From Enterobacter sp. ENT03 (GTDB lineage: Bacteria > Pseudomonadota > Gammaproteobacteria > Enterobacterales > Enterobacteriaceae): 64,000 bases of DNA. Position numbers and translations under genes: made by a program. The first letter of the stretch is position 1. Each line of letters opens with the position of its first letter. The stretch lies in contig NZ_JAHUXA010000001.1 of the NCBI RefSeq assembly GCF_019218745.1, forward strand, positions 682,001-746,000, written 5' to 3'. The notes beneath the pieces were generated by a model that had not been told where the DNA came from, ran no database searches, and saw only the letters and a program-made list of their open reading frames with translations. Positions 9,074 to 19,298 of this stretch are shown one piece after another.

Positions 9074-9961
9074 ATGCCTGGCTTATCCCGTAAAATGCCG
9101 GTATGGATGCCCGTACTGGTTATTCTCATTGCAATGCTCTCTATTCAGAGCGGCGCATCGCTGGCGAAATCCCTCTTTCCGCTGATTGGCGCACCCGGCG
9201 TCACCGCGCTGCGTCTCGCACTCGGCACGGTGATCCTGATCGTCATTTTTAAGCCGTGGCGTCTGCGCTTCACGAAGGAACAGCGTAAACCGCTGCTGCT
9301 GTATGGATTATCGCTGGGGGCGATGAACTACCTCTTTTATCTGTCTATCCAGACGGTGCCGCTGGGAATTGCCGTGGCGCTGGAATTTACCGGCCCACTG
9401 GCGGTGGCGCTGTTTTCCTCTCGTCGGGCGGTGGATTTCATCTGGGTGGCGCTGGCGGTGCTCGGGCTGTGGTTCCTGCTGCCGCTCGGCCAGGATGTGT
9501 CGCACGTCGATCTGCCCGGCGCAGCGCTGGCACTCGGCGCGGGGGCCTGCTGGGCTATCTATATATTAAGCGGCCAGCGTGCCGGCGAAGAGCATGGTCC
9601 GGCGACGGTAGCAGTGGGTTCGCTGATCGCCGCTCTGGTGTTCGTGCCCATTGGCGTAGTGCAGGCGGGCGATGCCCTCTGGCACTGGTCGGTATTGCCG
9701 CTCGGACTTGGCGTGGCGATCCTCTCAACGGCCCTGCCCTATTCTCTTGAGATGGTCGCGTTAACCCGCCTGCCAACCCGCACCTTTGGTACGCTGATGA
9801 GTATGGAACCGGGACTGGCGGCGCTGTCGGGTATGGTGTTCCTGGGCGAAACCCTGACCCTGACCCAGTGGCTGGCGCTGCTCGCCATCATTACCGCGTC
9901 GATGGGCTCGACCCTGACGATGCGCCGCGAAGCGAAAATTGAAAAAGTTGATATAACTTGA
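9074..9961 (+). CDS. rhtA: RhtA, threonine/homoserine exporter (EamA family)
   Basis: Inner-membrane exporter with ten TM segments (two EamA/DMT repeats), 295 residues as in E. coli. Hallmark segments include GVTALRLALGT near 45-55 and GIAVALEFTGPLAVALFSSRR near 100-120, virtually identical to the E. coli protein. The ATG at 9074 follows the site GGAGAAAGG; a frame extends further upstream but lacks homology. E. coli RhtA exports threonine, homoserine and some analogues. A GC-rich hairpin at 9972-9996 lies after the stop but lacks a T-tract. Confidence 0.94.
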   Translation: MPGLSRKMPVWMPVLVILIAMLSIQSGASLAKSLFPLIGAPGVTALRLALGTVILIVIFKPWRLRFTKEQRKPLLLYGLSLGAMNYLFYLSIQTVPLGIAVALEFTGPLAVALFSSRRAVDFIWVALAVLGLWFLLPLGQDVSHVDLPGAALALGAGACWAIYILSGQRAGEEHGPATVAVGSLIAALVFVPIGVVQAGDALWHWSVLPLGLGVAILSTALPYSLEMVALTRLPTRTFGTLMSMEPGLAALSGMVFLGETLTLTQWLALLAIITASMGSTLTMRREAKIEKVDIT

Positions 9962-10238
9962 ATTATATTTTCTGTGCGGCGACAAAGGCCGCGCAGAATA
10001 ACACTTTACCGGGGTTCGCTTTATTTTCATTCATATTTATTCACACTCTTACCTGTTGCAGCCAATTAAGAATCATTCCTAAAAAATCTTGTAATACATT
10101 GAAAATAAGGTGCTTTTATTTTCTGATATTGTCTTCACTATTAAACCGATAGGCACAGCCGAAAAGCAAACTCAGGATCCGTGCTATACTGAGTTTCAGT
10201 AATTACCCGGGACATAAACATCAAGAGGATATGAGACT
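9962..10238 (+). promoter_or_regulatory. dps promoter region
   Basis: Gene-free stretch upstream of dps. CTATACT at 10184-10190 matches the extended -10 favoured by sigma-S and lies where the E. coli dps promoter does, followed by a leader ending in the ribosome site AAGAGGATATG. OxyR and IHF sites are known in E. coli; I could not place them with confidence here. Confidence 0.6.
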
Positions 10239-10742
10239 ATGAGTACCGCTAAACTGGTAAAAACGAAAGCTTCCAATCTGCTTTATACCCGCAATGATGT
10301 CTCTGACAACGATAAGAAAGCGACGATTGAGTTGCTGAATCGTCAGGTAGTCCAGTTCATTGACCTGTCTCTGATCACTAAACAGGCCCACTGGAATATG
10401 CGTGGTGCAAACTTCATCGCCGTTCACGAAATGCTGGATGGCTTCCGCACCGGTCTGGTTAACCACCTGGATACCATGGCAGAACGTGCCGTGCAGTTGG
10501 GCGGTGTTGCGCTGGGAACCACGCAGGTTATCAACAGCAAAACCGCGCTGAAAAGCTACCCGCTGGACATCCACACCGTTCAGGAGCACCTGAAAGAGCT
10601 GGCTGACCGTTATGCCGTTGTGGCAAATGATGTGCGTAAAGCGATTGGCGACGCTAAAGATGAAGATACCGCAGACATCCTGACTGCCGCATCTCGCGAC
10701 CTGGATCAGTACCTGTGGTTCATTGAATCCAACATCGAATAA
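10239..10742 (+). CDS. dps: Dps, DNA-binding ferritin-like protein
   Basis: Dodecameric mini-ferritin that oxidises Fe2+ with H2O2 and compacts DNA in starved or stressed cells. It has 167 residues, identical in length to E. coli Dps. The Lys-rich N-terminal tail ([13 protein letters not shown]) mediates DNA binding. The ferroxidase ligands are all at E. coli positions: H51, H63, D67, D78 and E82. Single-gene unit with its own promoter and terminator. Confidence 0.97.
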   Translation: MSTAKLVKTKASNLLYTRNDVSDNDKKATIELLNRQVVQFIDLSLITKQAHWNMRGANFIAVHEMLDGFRTGLVNHLDTMAERAVQLGGVALGTTQVINSKTALKSYPLDIHTVQEHLKELADRYAVVANDVRKAIGDAKDEDTADILTAASRDLDQYLWFIESNIE

Positions 10743-10761
10743 GTATTGCAATTTGCTATGA

Positions 10762-10790
10762 CCCCTCGCCTGTGCAAGGGGTTTTGCACT
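10762..10790 (+). terminator. Rho-independent terminator of dps
   Basis: ACCCCT/AGGGGT stem with a ten-base loop followed by TTTTGCACTTTT, about 20 bases after the dps stop. Confidence 0.75.
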
Positions 10791-10930
10791 TTTATGGTGC
10801 ACCTCTCCCCCGCATTCCCTCGTCAAACGTAAAGCAGATGTAATAATCACTTCACACAATCGTTAATAAAAGATTGTTTCCCGACCACTTCCTGCGTTAA
10901 AAATAGACATCAGTCTGTCCCCTCTGCCGT

Positions 10931-10992
10931 TGCACTAAAACAGCGCCCCATAATAGTGCAACAGGCTGCCGTTGCGCTGTTTTCAGTGCGCA
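10931..10992 (+). promoter_or_regulatory. Candidate NtrC-binding region upstream of glnH
   Basis: Contains dyad elements related to the NtrC consensus TGCAC-N7-GTGCA: one starting TGCACTAAAACAGCGC at 10931 and one TGCGCTGTTTTCAGTGCGCA at 10973. They lie 40-110 bases upstream of the sigma-54 promoter, as expected for NtrC enhancers. Match quality is moderate. Confidence 0.45.
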
Positions 10993-11002
10993 CTGGTGAT
11001 GA

Positions 11003-11845
<843 letters not shown>

Positions 11846-11871
11846 TAATTATAAGTTTTAACACGTTAAAT

Positions 11872-11893
11872 CAGGGGCGCCCGTTCGCCCCTG
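11872..11893 (+). terminator. Intercistronic hairpin between glnH and glnP
   Basis: Perfect 8-bp stem CAGGGGCG/CGCCCCTG with a six-base loop, followed by CTGTTTTT. It could act as a leaky terminator or as a 3' stabiliser of glnH mRNA. Confidence 0.6.
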
Positions 11894-11926
11894 CTGTTTT
11901 TAAACCACGGTTTACAGGAATACATC

Positions 11927-12586
11927 ATGCAGTTTGACTGGAGTGCCATCTGGCCTGCCATTCCGCTTCTCTTTGAAGGCGCCAAAATGACGCTGTGGAT
12001 CTCGGTCCTCGGTCTCGCAGGCGGCCTGATTATCGGTCTTGCCGCCGGTTTCGCCCGTAGCTTCGGCGGCTGGCTGGCTAACCACATCGCGCTGGTCTTC
12101 ATCGAAGTGATCCGCGGTACGCCGATCGTCGTCCAGGTGATGTTCATCTATTTTGCGTTGCCAATGGCGTTTAATGACCTGCGTATCGATCCCTTTAGCG
12201 CCGCCGTCGTGACCATCATGATCAACTCCGGCGCGTACATTGCCGAGATCACCCGCGGTGCCGTACTGTCTATCCATAAAGGCTTCCGTGAAGCAGGTCT
12301 GGCGCTGGGGCTGTCGCGCCGCGAAACCATTCGCCACGTGATCCTGCCGCTGGCGCTACGCCGTATGCTGCCGCCGCTGGGCAACCAGTGGATCATCAGC
12401 ATCAAAGACACCTCCCTGTTTATTGTTATCGGCGTCGCCGAACTGACACGTCAGGGCCAGGAGATCATCGCCGGCAACTTCCGCGCGCTGGAAATCTGGA
12501 GCGCCGTTGCGGTCTTCTATCTGATCATCACCCTGGTGCTGAGCTTTATTCTGCGTCGTCTTGAAAGAAGGATGAAAATCCTGTGA
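11927..12586 (+). CDS. glnP: GlnP, glutamine ABC transporter permease
   Basis: Inner-membrane permease of the HisM/GlnP family, 219 residues as in E. coli, with about five TM segments. The EAA coupling loop reads [14 protein letters not shown] near 125-138 and contacts the ATPase Gln[15 protein letters not shown] segment near 63-75 is characteristic of polar amino acid permeases. It overlaps glnQ by four bases (GTGA), so translation is coupled. Confidence 0.96.
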   Translation: MQFDWSAIWPAIPLLFEGAKMTLWISVLGLAGGLIIGLAAGFARSFGGWLANHIALVFIEVIRGTPIVVQVMFIYFALPMAFNDLRIDPFSAAVVTIMINSGAYIAEITRGAVLSIHKGFREAGLALGLSRRETIRHVILPLALRRMLPPLGNQWIISIKDTSLFIVIGVAELTRQGQEIIAGNFRALEIWSAVAVFYLIITLVLSFILRRLERRMKIL

Positions 12587-13305
12587 TTGAATTTAAAAAT
12601 GTTTCCAAGCACTTTGGGCAGACCCAGGTGCTGCACAATATCGACCTGAACATTAAACAAGGTGAAGTGGTGGTGATTATTGGGCCGTCCGGCTCCGGTA
12701 AATCAACGCTACTGCGCTGCATTAACAAGCTGGAAGATATCACCAGCGGCGATCTGATCGTCGATGGCCTGAAAGTGAACGATCCAAAAGTGGACGAGCG
12801 CCTGATCCGTCAGGAAGCGGGCATGGTGTTCCAGCAGTTTTATCTGTTCCCGCACCTGACGGCGCTGGAAAACGTGATGTTTGGTCCGCTGCGCGTGCGT
12901 GGCGCGAACAAAAAAGAGGCTGAAGTGCAGGCAAAAGCGCTGCTGGCGAAAGTGGGTCTTGCCGAGCGTGCGCACCACTATCCGTCGGAGCTGTCCGGCG
13001 GTCAGCAGCAGCGTGTCGCCATCGCCCGCGCCTTAGCAGTGAAGCCAAAAATGATGCTGTTTGATGAGCCCACCTCTGCACTCGATCCGGAACTGCGTCA
13101 TGAAGTACTGAAAGTGATGCAGGATCTGGCGGAAGAGGGCATGACGATGGTCATCGTGACCCACGAAATCGGCTTTGCTGAAAAAGTGGCTTCGCGTCTG
13201 ATCTTCATCGATAAAGGCCGCATTGCCGAAGACGGCAATCCGCAGGCGCTGATCGAGAACCCGCCAAGCCCGCGTTTACAGGAATTTTTGCAGCACGTTT
13301 CTTAA
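12583..13305 (+). CDS. glnQ: GlnQ, glutamine ABC transporter ATPase
   Basis: ATP-binding subunit of 240 residues, with a GTG start overlapping the glnP stop. Walker [10 protein letters not shown] is at 34-42, the Q-loop in [13 protein letters not shown], signature [15 protein letters not shown] near 136, Walker [15 protein letters not shown], and the H-loop in VIVTHEIGF. It works with GlnP and GlnH to import glutamine. Last gene of the operon; a GC-rich hairpin at 13318-13342 (8-bp arms, no T-tract) follows. Confidence 0.96.
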   Translation: MIEFKNVSKHFGQTQVLHNIDLNIKQGEVVVIIGPSGSGKSTLLRCINKLEDITSGDLIVDGLKVNDPKVDERLIRQEAGMVFQQFYLFPHLTALENVMFGPLRVRGANKKEAEVQAKALLAKVGLAERAHHYPSELSGGQQQRVAIARALAVKPKMMLFDEPTSALDPELRHEVLKVMQDLAEEGMTMVIVTHEIGFAEKVASRLIFIDKGRIAEDGNPQALIENPPSPRLQEFLQHVS

Positions 13306-13317
13306 TCGCGCGATCCC

Positions 13318-13342
13318 CGCCCTCTTCTCACCGGAGAGGGCG
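13318..13342 (+). terminator. Hairpin after glnQ
   Basis: CGCCCTCT/AGAGGGCG arms with a nine-base loop. No T-run follows, so it may be a transcript-end stabiliser rather than a strict intrinsic terminator. Confidence 0.4.
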
Positions 13343-13428
13343 TATTCCCTGGATTTCTCTCATTTCCCGTCGCCGCTCCGCCATCCTCTATACTTATCCT
13401 TTTGTTCTGCTTTTCTCAGGAGGAGTCC

Positions 13429-15663
13429 GTGAAGTGGATCTTGTTGCTGCTTAGCCTGTTCTTCATGCCGCTGCACGCGGCGACGATCCCTGGCGTTACG
13501 TCAGGCGCGACCACCACCCCAGCCGAAGCCCCCGCCGCCGAGCCGGATGTCGAGCAAAAAAAAGCTGCCTATGGCGCGCTGGCCGATGTGCTGGAGAACA
13601 GCGCTTCCAGGGAGGAACTGATCGGCCAGTTGCGGAAAGTCGCCGCAACGCCACCGCCGGAACCGGTGCCGACCATTACCCCGCCGGAAGTGCTGGAAGA
13701 GACCACGGTGCTGGAGAACGTCACTAACGTCATCCGTCATTACGGCGATGAACTGGCCTCCCGCTTCGCGCAGTTGTATCGCAACATCACAGACTCGCCG
13801 CACAAAGCCTTTAACCCGCAGAGTTTTTATAATGCCGCCTCGCATTTTCTGATGCTGGCGGTGTGTGTGTTTGCCTTTTTCTGGCTGGCGCGCTTTAGCG
13901 TCACGCCGCTGTACCGCAAGATGGGCACCTGGGCACGCCGCAAAAACCGCGAACACAAGAACTGGCTTCAGCTTCCGGCGATCATCATCGGCGCGTTTAT
14001 TATCGATATCATGCTGCTGGCCCTGACGCTGTTTGTGGGTCAGGTGCTCAGTGATAACCTGGACGGCGGAAACCGCACTATCGCCTTCCAGCAGGCGCTG
14101 TTCCTGAATGCCTTTGCGCTGATCGAATTTTTCAAAGCCATTCTGCGGCTTATCTTCAGTCCGCGTTTTCCCGATCTGCGCCCGTTCCCGGTCAAAGATG
14201 AAACGGCAAAATACTGGCATCTGCGTCTGACGGCCCTGAGCAGCCTGATTGGCTATGGGCTTCTGGTGGCGGTGCCTATTATCTCCAACCAGGTGAACGT
14301 ACAGGTCGGCGCGATGGCAAACGTGCTAATCATGCTGTTTATCACCAGTTGGGCGCTGTACCTGATTTTTCATAACAAGATCACCGTGCAGCAGAATCTT
14401 ATTCACCTGGCAGAGCGCTCGCTGTCGTTTTTCAGCCTGTTTATCCGCGCTTTTGCGCTGGTCTGGCACTGGCTGGCCAGCGCCTACTTTGTGGTGCTGT
14501 TTTTCTTCTCGCTGTTCGATCCCGGTAACAGCCTGAAGTTTATGATGAGCGCCTCGCTGCGCAGTCTGGCCATCATCAGCGTCGCCGCCTTTGCCTCAGG
14601 CGTGCTCTCCCGGTGGCTTTCGAAAACCATCACCCTGTCGCCGCATGTGCAGCGCAACTATCCGGAACTGCAAAAGCGGGTTAACGGCTGGCTTTCCGCC
14701 TCGCTGAAGATGGCGCGCATTCTGGTGGTCTGTGTGGCGATCATGCTGCTGCTCAACGCCTGGGGGCTGTTTGATTTCTGGAACTGGCTGCACAATGGCG
14801 CAGGGGAGAAAACCGTTGATATTCTGATCCGCATTGCGCTGATCCTGTTCTTCTCCGCCGTCGGCTGGACGGTGCTGGCCAGCCTTATTGAAAATCGTCT
14901 CTCCTCGGATATTCATGGCAGGCCACTGCCGAGCGCCCGCACCCGTACGCTGCTGACGCTGTTCCGTAACGCGCTGGCGGTGGTGATCAGCACCATTACG
15001 GTGATGATTGTGTTGTCGGAAATTGGTGTGAACATCGCGCCGCTGCTGGCGGGTGCCGGGGCGCTGGGTCTGGCGATCTCATTCGGCTCGCAGACGCTGG
15101 TGAAAGATATTATCACCGGGGTATTTATCCAGTTTGAGAACGGCATGAACACCGGCGATCTGGTGACCATCGGGCCGCTGACCGGCACGGTTGAACGCAT
15201 GTCGATCCGCTCGGTGGGCGTGCGCCAGGATACCGGCGCGTATCACATCATTCCGTGGTCATCGATTACCACCTTCGCCAACTTTGTGCGCGGCATTGGC
15301 TCGGTGGTGGCGAATTACGATGTCGATCGCCATGAGGATGCGGATAAAGCGAATCAGGCGCTGAAGGATGCGGTGGGTGAACTGATGGCGCGGGACGATA
15401 TTCGCGGGCTGATCATCGGCGAGCCGACCTTTGTCGGCATTGTCGGCCTGACCAATACCGCCTTTACCCTGCGCGTGACCTTCACCACGCAGCCGCTCAA
15501 GCAGTGGACGGTACGCTTTGCGCTGGACAGCATGGTGAAGAAATATTTCGATCTGGCAGGGGTACGCCCGCCAGTGCAGACTTATCAGGTGCTGGCGCAG
15601 CCTGCTGCGCCGTCATCGGCCGCGCCGCAGGAACTGTCGCCACCCGCCGCGCCTACGCTTTAA
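13429..15663 (+). CDS. ybiO: YbiO, large MscS-type mechanosensitive channel
   Basis: Moderate-conductance osmotic safety valve, 744 residues (E. coli 741). A signal sequence (about 1-18) precedes a Pro/Ala-rich periplasmic part with [11 protein letters not shown], then about ten TM segments, then the MscS core: pore-lining helix [19 protein letters not shown] and beta-domain [19 protein letters not shown] near 580-620. The tail is Ala/Pro-rich. The GTG at 13429 is chosen because AGGAGGAGT lies directly before it and it begins the signal peptide; an in-frame ATG at 13402 would add residues with no homology. Its last 11 bases overlap the convergent rlmF gene. Confidence 0.92.
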   Translation: MKWILLLLSLFFMPLHAATIPGVTSGATTTPAEAPAAEPDVEQKKAAYGALADVLENSASREELIGQLRKVAATPPPEPVPTITPPEVLEETTVLENVTNVIRHYGDELASRFAQLYRNITDSPHKAFNPQSFYNAASHFLMLAVCVFAFFWLARFSVTPLYRKMGTWARRKNREHKNWLQLPAIIIGAFIIDIMLLALTLFVGQVLSDNLDGGNRTIAFQQALFLNAFALIEFFKAILRLIFSPRFPDLRPFPVKDETAKYWHLRLTALSSLIGYGLLVAVPIISNQVNVQVGAMANVLIMLFITSWALYLIFHNKITVQQNLIHLAERSLSFFSLFIRAFALVWHWLASAYFVVLFFFSLFDPGNSLKFMMSASLRSLAIISVAAFASGVLSRWLSKTITLSPHVQRNYPELQKRVNGWLSASLKMARILVVCVAIMLLLNAWGLFDFWNWLHNGAGEKTVDILIRIALILFFSAVGWTVLASLIENRLSSDIHGRPLPSARTRTLLTLFRNALAVVISTITVMIVLSEIGVNIAPLLAGAGALGLAISFGSQTLVKDIITGVFIQFENGMNTGDLVTIGPLTGTVERMSIRSVGVRQDTGAYHIIPWSSITTFANFVRGIGSVVANYDVDRHEDADKANQALKDAVGELMARDDIRGLIIGEPTFVGIVGLTNTAFTLRVTFTTQPLKQWTVRFALDSMVKKYFDLAGVRPPVQTYQVLAQPAAPSSAAPQELSPPAAPTL

Positions 15664-16585
15664 AACGGGTATTTGCCCAGCGGCGACGCTGGGCGTCATC
15701 CATAAAGGTCCAGGCAATAAAGCGGCTCTGCTTTTGCCCCTGGGCCATCTCTTTTTTCACCACTTTCACCGCACCGGCTTCCGTCAGCGCACGATACAGC
15801 GGCGGGAGGTTTTCCCCGCGCGATACCAGCGAGCTGAACCACAGCACCTGACGGCCAAAGGCCTGGCTTTCGGCAATCATCTGCGTGATAAAGGCCACTT
15901 CCCCGCCCTCGCACCACAGCTCCTGCTGCTGACCGCCAAAGTTCAGCGCCTCGCTGCTCTGACCAAGGTTACGACGCTTACGCTCGTTTCCGGCACGGGC
16001 GGCGGCGGCAGAATCATGGAACGGCGGATTGCACAGGGTGGCATCGTACTGTTCGTTTTTATGGATGATACCGGTGAGGATGGCTGCCGGATCTTTTTGA
16101 CGACGCAGGCGCACGGCGCGGGTCAGCCCCGGATTGCCGTTAATGATCGCCTGGGCGCTGGCAAAGGCCTCGTTGTGCACTTCCGTGCCGGTAAAGCGCC
16201 AGCCGTATTCATGATTGCCGATCAGCGGATAGATGCAGTTGGCACCCACACCGATGTCCAGCACGCTCGCCTGACGCGGCACGGTACCTTCAGCACTTTC
16301 CGCCAGCAGATCCGCCAGATGATGAATATAATCCGCGCGGCCCGGTACCGGCGGACAGAGGAACCCTTCCGGAATGTCCCAGTGGGCAACGCCATAGAAA
16401 TGCGCCAGCAGCGCTTTGTTCAGTGCCTTCACGGCGAGGGGATCGGCAAAGTTTACCGTCGCCTCACCCGTTGGCGTGGCAATAATAAAGCCACGCAGCT
16501 CCGGGCAGTCCTGACAGAGGGCGTCAAGATCGTAGCGGCTGTGATGGCGGTTTCGCGGGTGTAATCCCGGCTTCTGGGCAGTCAT
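15653..16585 (-). CDS. rlmF: RlmF (YbiN), 23S rRNA A1618 N6-methyltransferase
   Basis: SAM-dependent methyltransferase of 310 residues (E. coli 308) that makes m6A1618 in 23S rRNA. The SAM-binding loop is [13 protein letters not shown] near 108-120, and the adenine N6-methylase motif NPPF is at 186-189. A basic N-terminus ([17 protein letters not shown]) resembles other members. Convergent with ybiO, sharing 11 bases at the 3' ends, and divergent from the flavin reductase gene. Confidence 0.94.
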   Translation of the reverse strand: MTAQKPGLHPRNRHHSRYDLDALCQDCPELRGFIIATPTGEATVNFADPLAVKALNKALLAHFYGVAHWDIPEGFLCPPVPGRADYIHHLADLLAESAEGTVPRQASVLDIGVGANCIYPLIGNHEYGWRFTGTEVHNEAFASAQAIINGNPGLTRAVRLRRQKDPAAILTGIIHKNEQYDATLCNPPFHDSAAAARAGNERKRRNLGQSSEALNFGGQQQELWCEGGEVAFITQMIAESQAFGRQVLWFSSLVSRGENLPPLYRALTEAGAVKVVKKEMAQGQKQSRFIAWTFMDDAQRRRWANTRFKA

Positions 16586-16685
16586 GGCATTCTCCTTTCA
16601 ACAGCGGCGTAAGATACCCGTTGACGGCGGCGCGGTAAATAAGTGACGCTCGCTATTCTGATTTAATCGTAAAAATGGGTGAACT

Positions 16686-17300
16686 ATGTATTTTTATCAG
16701 CCAGCACAGGGACACGGTCTGCCGCACGATCCGCTGAATGCTATTATCGGCCCACGTCCTATCGGCTGGATCGCCTCGCAGGACAGTCAGGGACAGCGCA
16801 ACCTCGCCCCCTACAGCTTTTTCAACTGCTTTAACTATCGCCCACCGATTATTGGTTTTTCCAGCACCGGCTGGAAAGACAGCGTGCGAAACATCACCGA
16901 AACCAAAGAGTTCGTCTGGAACCTGACCACTTACGATCTGGCGGTGCGGATGAATGAAAGCTCCGCCTCCCTGCCGCACGGCGAAGATGAATTCGTGCGC
17001 GCCGGGCTGACGCCGGTGGCAAGTCAGGTGGTGAGCGTGCCGCGCGTGGCAGAAAGCCCGGTCAATTTCGAATGCCGTCTGTCCCAGTGTATTCAGTTGA
17101 CCGCCGCCGACGGTACGCCGATCGACAGCTGGCTGGTGCTGGGCGAAGTGGTGGGGATCCATATCGATGAATCCTTGCTGGAAAATGGCATTTACCAGAC
17201 TGCCAAAGCCCGTCCGGTATTGCGCGCGGGGGGGCCGTCGGCGTATTACACCATTGATGAATCCCAGCGTTTCGACCTGGTACGCCCCGACGCCCGTTGA
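16686..17300 (+). CDS. Flavin reductase-like domain protein (FMN-binding split barrel)
   Basis: Protein of 204 residues with the flavin reductase-like fold. Supporting segments are NAIIGPRPIGWIAS at 19-32, RNLAPYSFFNCFNYRPPIIGFS at about 39-60 (the FMN-binding APYSFFN pattern), and WNLTTYDLAVRMN. No NAD(P)H or partner oxygenase can be assigned. E. coli K-12 has fiu and ybiX between ybiN and ybiI; this gene occupies that interval here. Physiological role unknown; a stand-alone FMN reductase or flavin-dependent detoxifier is possible. Confidence 0.8.
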   Translation: MYFYQPAQGHGLPHDPLNAIIGPRPIGWIASQDSQGQRNLAPYSFFNCFNYRPPIIGFSSTGWKDSVRNITETKEFVWNLTTYDLAVRMNESSASLPHGEDEFVRAGLTPVASQVVSVPRVAESPVNFECRLSQCIQLTAADGTPIDSWLVLGEVVGIHIDESLLENGIYQTAKARPVLRAGGPSAYYTIDESQRFDLVRPDAR

Positions 17301-17367
17301 GCCCTGAAGCCATCGCTTTGCCTGTATGGTCTAAACTATAAGGATGTACAACGATAAGGAGAAGGCG

Positions 17368-17634
17368 ATGGCTTCCGGTTGGGCAAATGATGGCGCAGTG
17401 CAGGATCAAATCGACAGCACCGTAGAAGACGCCGTGGCGCGCGCCCGGCGCGATCTGCCAAAAGGCGAGAGCCTGAAAGAGTGTGAAGAGTGCGGTGAGC
17501 CGATCCCTGAAGCACGTCGCAAGGCGATTGCCGGTGTGCGGTTGTGCGTGAACTGCCAGCAGAAGAAAGATTTACAAAATTCAACAAATGCAGGGTATAA
17601 TCGCAGAGGTTCTAAAGACAGCCAGTTACGTTGA
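17368..17634 (+). CDS. ybiI: YbiI, DksA/TraR-type zinc-finger protein
   Basis: Small 88-residue cytoplasmic protein, same length as E. coli YbiI. The C4 zinc finger is complete: C39, C42, C60 and C63 (CEEC...CVNC). Like TraR it lacks the long coiled-coil of DksA. Proteins of this class can enter the RNA polymerase secondary channel, but that has not been shown for YbiI. ATG 17368 follows AAGGAGAAGGCG; the C-terminus GYNRRGSKDSQLR matches E. coli. Confidence 0.93.
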   Translation: MASGWANDGAVQDQIDSTVEDAVARARRDLPKGESLKECEECGEPIPEARRKAIAGVRLCVNCQQKKDLQNSTNAGYNRRGSKDSQLR

Positions 17635-17919
17635 CCTTTACTGACGTAACATGACAGTGCAAGCGGTTGCGAAGCGGCGCACAAAAAATCGTACAGAAAG
17701 TAGCAAATTGTGCCGCTAATCCCCTGCAACCGCAGCCACCCCCCTTTCCTGACACATTCAGCGAAAAAATGTGTTCCTAATCAATTAATTAACGATCGTT
17801 CAATTTTTTAGAACAAGGTCGTCAATTCTCTTCGATTTAATCTTTTGCGAAATACTGTGATACTTATCACATCGACGGAACATCGTCCCCTTAACAGAAT
17901 AACCTGCGAGAGATTAACC
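17635..17919 (+). other. Intergenic region between ybiI and ybiJ
   Basis: 285 bases, AT-rich in its second half, with several imperfect AT palindromes (for example around 17785-17800). Presumed ybiJ promoter; no gene is supported. Confidence 0.4.
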
Positions 17920-18180
17920 ATGAAAACCATCAAATATGCTGTTGCCGCCATCGCCCTTTCTACCCTGTCCTTTGGCGCGTTTGCTGCCCAGGCAGTGACT
18001 GCTGAACAGGCCAGCAACATGAATAAAATCGGTGTTGTTGCTGCTGACGGCGCGACCACCCTCGACGGACTGGAAGCTCAACTGGCACAGAAAGCGGCTG
18101 AAGCAGGCGCTACCGGTTATAGCATCACCTCTGCTAACACCAGTAACAAAATGAGCGGCACCGCGGTTATCTACAAATAA
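17920..18180 (+). CDS. ybiJ: YbiJ, YhcN/BhsA-family periplasmic stress protein
   Basis: 86 residues, same as E. coli YbiJ. Signal peptide of about 22 residues (ends FGAFA-AQ), then the DUF1471 fold with MNKIGVVAADGATTLDGLE and GYSITSANTSNKMSGTAVIYK. Family members (BhsA, YhcN, McbA) are induced by acid, oxidant or metal stress and affect biofilm; YbiJ itself is uncharacterised. Good ribosome site GAGAGATTAACC before the ATG. Confidence 0.93.
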   Translation: MKTIKYAVAAIALSTLSFGAFAAQAVTAEQASNMNKIGVVAADGATTLDGLEAQLAQKAAEAGATGYSITSANTSNKMSGTAVIYK

Positions 18181-18277
18181 TCGACTGAATGCTTTACACC
18201 TGCGGTTAACCTCCGCGGGTGCGTTTTACCCTCATCATATGTTTTATTTGCAATACCAGAGTGTTATTACCCTTGTT

Positions 18278-18306
18278 GCCCGTCCGGTCTGGACGGGCTT
18301 TTTTTT
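18278..18306 (+). terminator. Intrinsic terminator between ybiJ and ybiB
   Basis: GCCCGTCC/GGACGGGC stem, five-base loop, then eight T residues. Placed four bases from the stop of the convergent ybiB. Confidence 0.88.
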
Positions 18307-18309
18307 GTC

Positions 18310-19275
18310 TTAAAAACGGGCGTTAACCTGCGCTAGTCCTGCCTCAATAGAGTCAGCTTCACCGGTGGCATACAGACAGCACGCCATCTGCGTTTTCAAA
18401 GATTGGGGTATCGCTTCGCTGCCTACAATACAGCGCTCGATCCAGCGCGCGGTAGTATGCGGATCTTTGGCGTCCGGCAGTGAGACGCCGCTTTGCTCTT
18501 CGGCCTGACGTTCGAGGATCACCCGCGCGCCCAGGCTGTCTATCAGCGTTATCTGCGGGCAGCGCTGTGGGTTGGCATACACTTCCCCTTCGGTGCCATG
18601 CATCAGCAGGCCGCGGCCACCAATATCACTGAAGAATTTCGCCACACGCGGCACGTACTCCGGGTGGGAGACGCTGGACAGGCGCAGGGCGGCGTCTTCG
18701 GCGAACGGCGTTGCCAGCTTGGCCAGCGTGTGGGCGCTGTTACGCACGCCCATCCGCCAGCGCATCGCCAGCTGGTTTTCCAGCGGCGGGCAGAGCGCGC
18801 TGACGGGGATATAGACCGGCTGATGACCATCGAGCTTCGCCTGCGCCTGTCCGGCAAGGTGCGTGGCTTCAATGCCGAGCAGCGCAAAAATGGTTTCTGT
18901 CACTACACGGGTGGGATCTTCGCTGACGCCGTGCACCACCACCGGAAAACCGAGTTTATGCAGCAGGATAGCCAGCAGCGGCGTCAGGTTGGCCTGTTTC
19001 CGCGCGCCGTTATAGCTTGGGATAACAATCGGCATCGGCTTTGCCACCGGCGGCGTCAGGCGCATTGTCTGCTGCTGCATGGCGTCATAGAAACCGAGCA
19101 TTTCCGCTTCGCCCTCGCCTTTGATGCGCAGCGCGATCAGGATGCCGCCCATTTCCAGTTCCGGCACGTCGCCGTTCAGCATGTGGGTGTACAGCGCGCG
19201 TGCGGTGTCAACATCCAGATCGCGGGCGTGATTTTTGCCGCGCCCGACCTCTTTGATGATCTTGCGATAGTCCAT
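18310..19275 (-). CDS. ybiB: YbiB, TrpD2-type nucleic-acid-binding protein
   Basis: 321 residues (E. coli 320), related in fold to anthranilate phosphoribosyltransferase. It starts MDYRKIIKEVGRGKNHARDL; PSYNGARKQANLTPLLAILL replaces the GTGGD loop that TrpD uses to bind PRPP, so enzymatic activity is unlikely. E. coli YbiB binds nucleic acids. It lies 23 bases downstream of dinG on the same strand, so it is probably co-expressed with it in the SOS response. Confidence 0.9.
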   Translation of the reverse strand: MDYRKIIKEVGRGKNHARDLDVDTARALYTHMLNGDVPELEMGGILIALRIKGEGEAEMLGFYDAMQQQTMRLTPPVAKPMPIVIPSYNGARKQANLTPLLAILLHKLGFPVVVHGVSEDPTRVVTETIFALLGIEATHLAGQAQAKLDGHQPVYIPVSALCPPLENQLAMRWRMGVRNSAHTLAKLATPFAEDAALRLSSVSHPEYVPRVAKFFSDIGGRGLLMHGTEGEVYANPQRCPQITLIDSLGARVILERQAEEQSGVSLPDAKDPHTTARWIERCIVGSEAIPQSLKTQMACCLYATGEADSIEAGLAQVNARF

Positions 19276-19298
19276 GAAATCTCCTTCCCGTGCCCAGG

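Noticed and set aside
18198-18226. Possible second terminator after ybiJ
   Set aside because: The GC stem (CCTGCGG/CCGCGGG-like) pairs poorly and a far better terminator lies at 18278.
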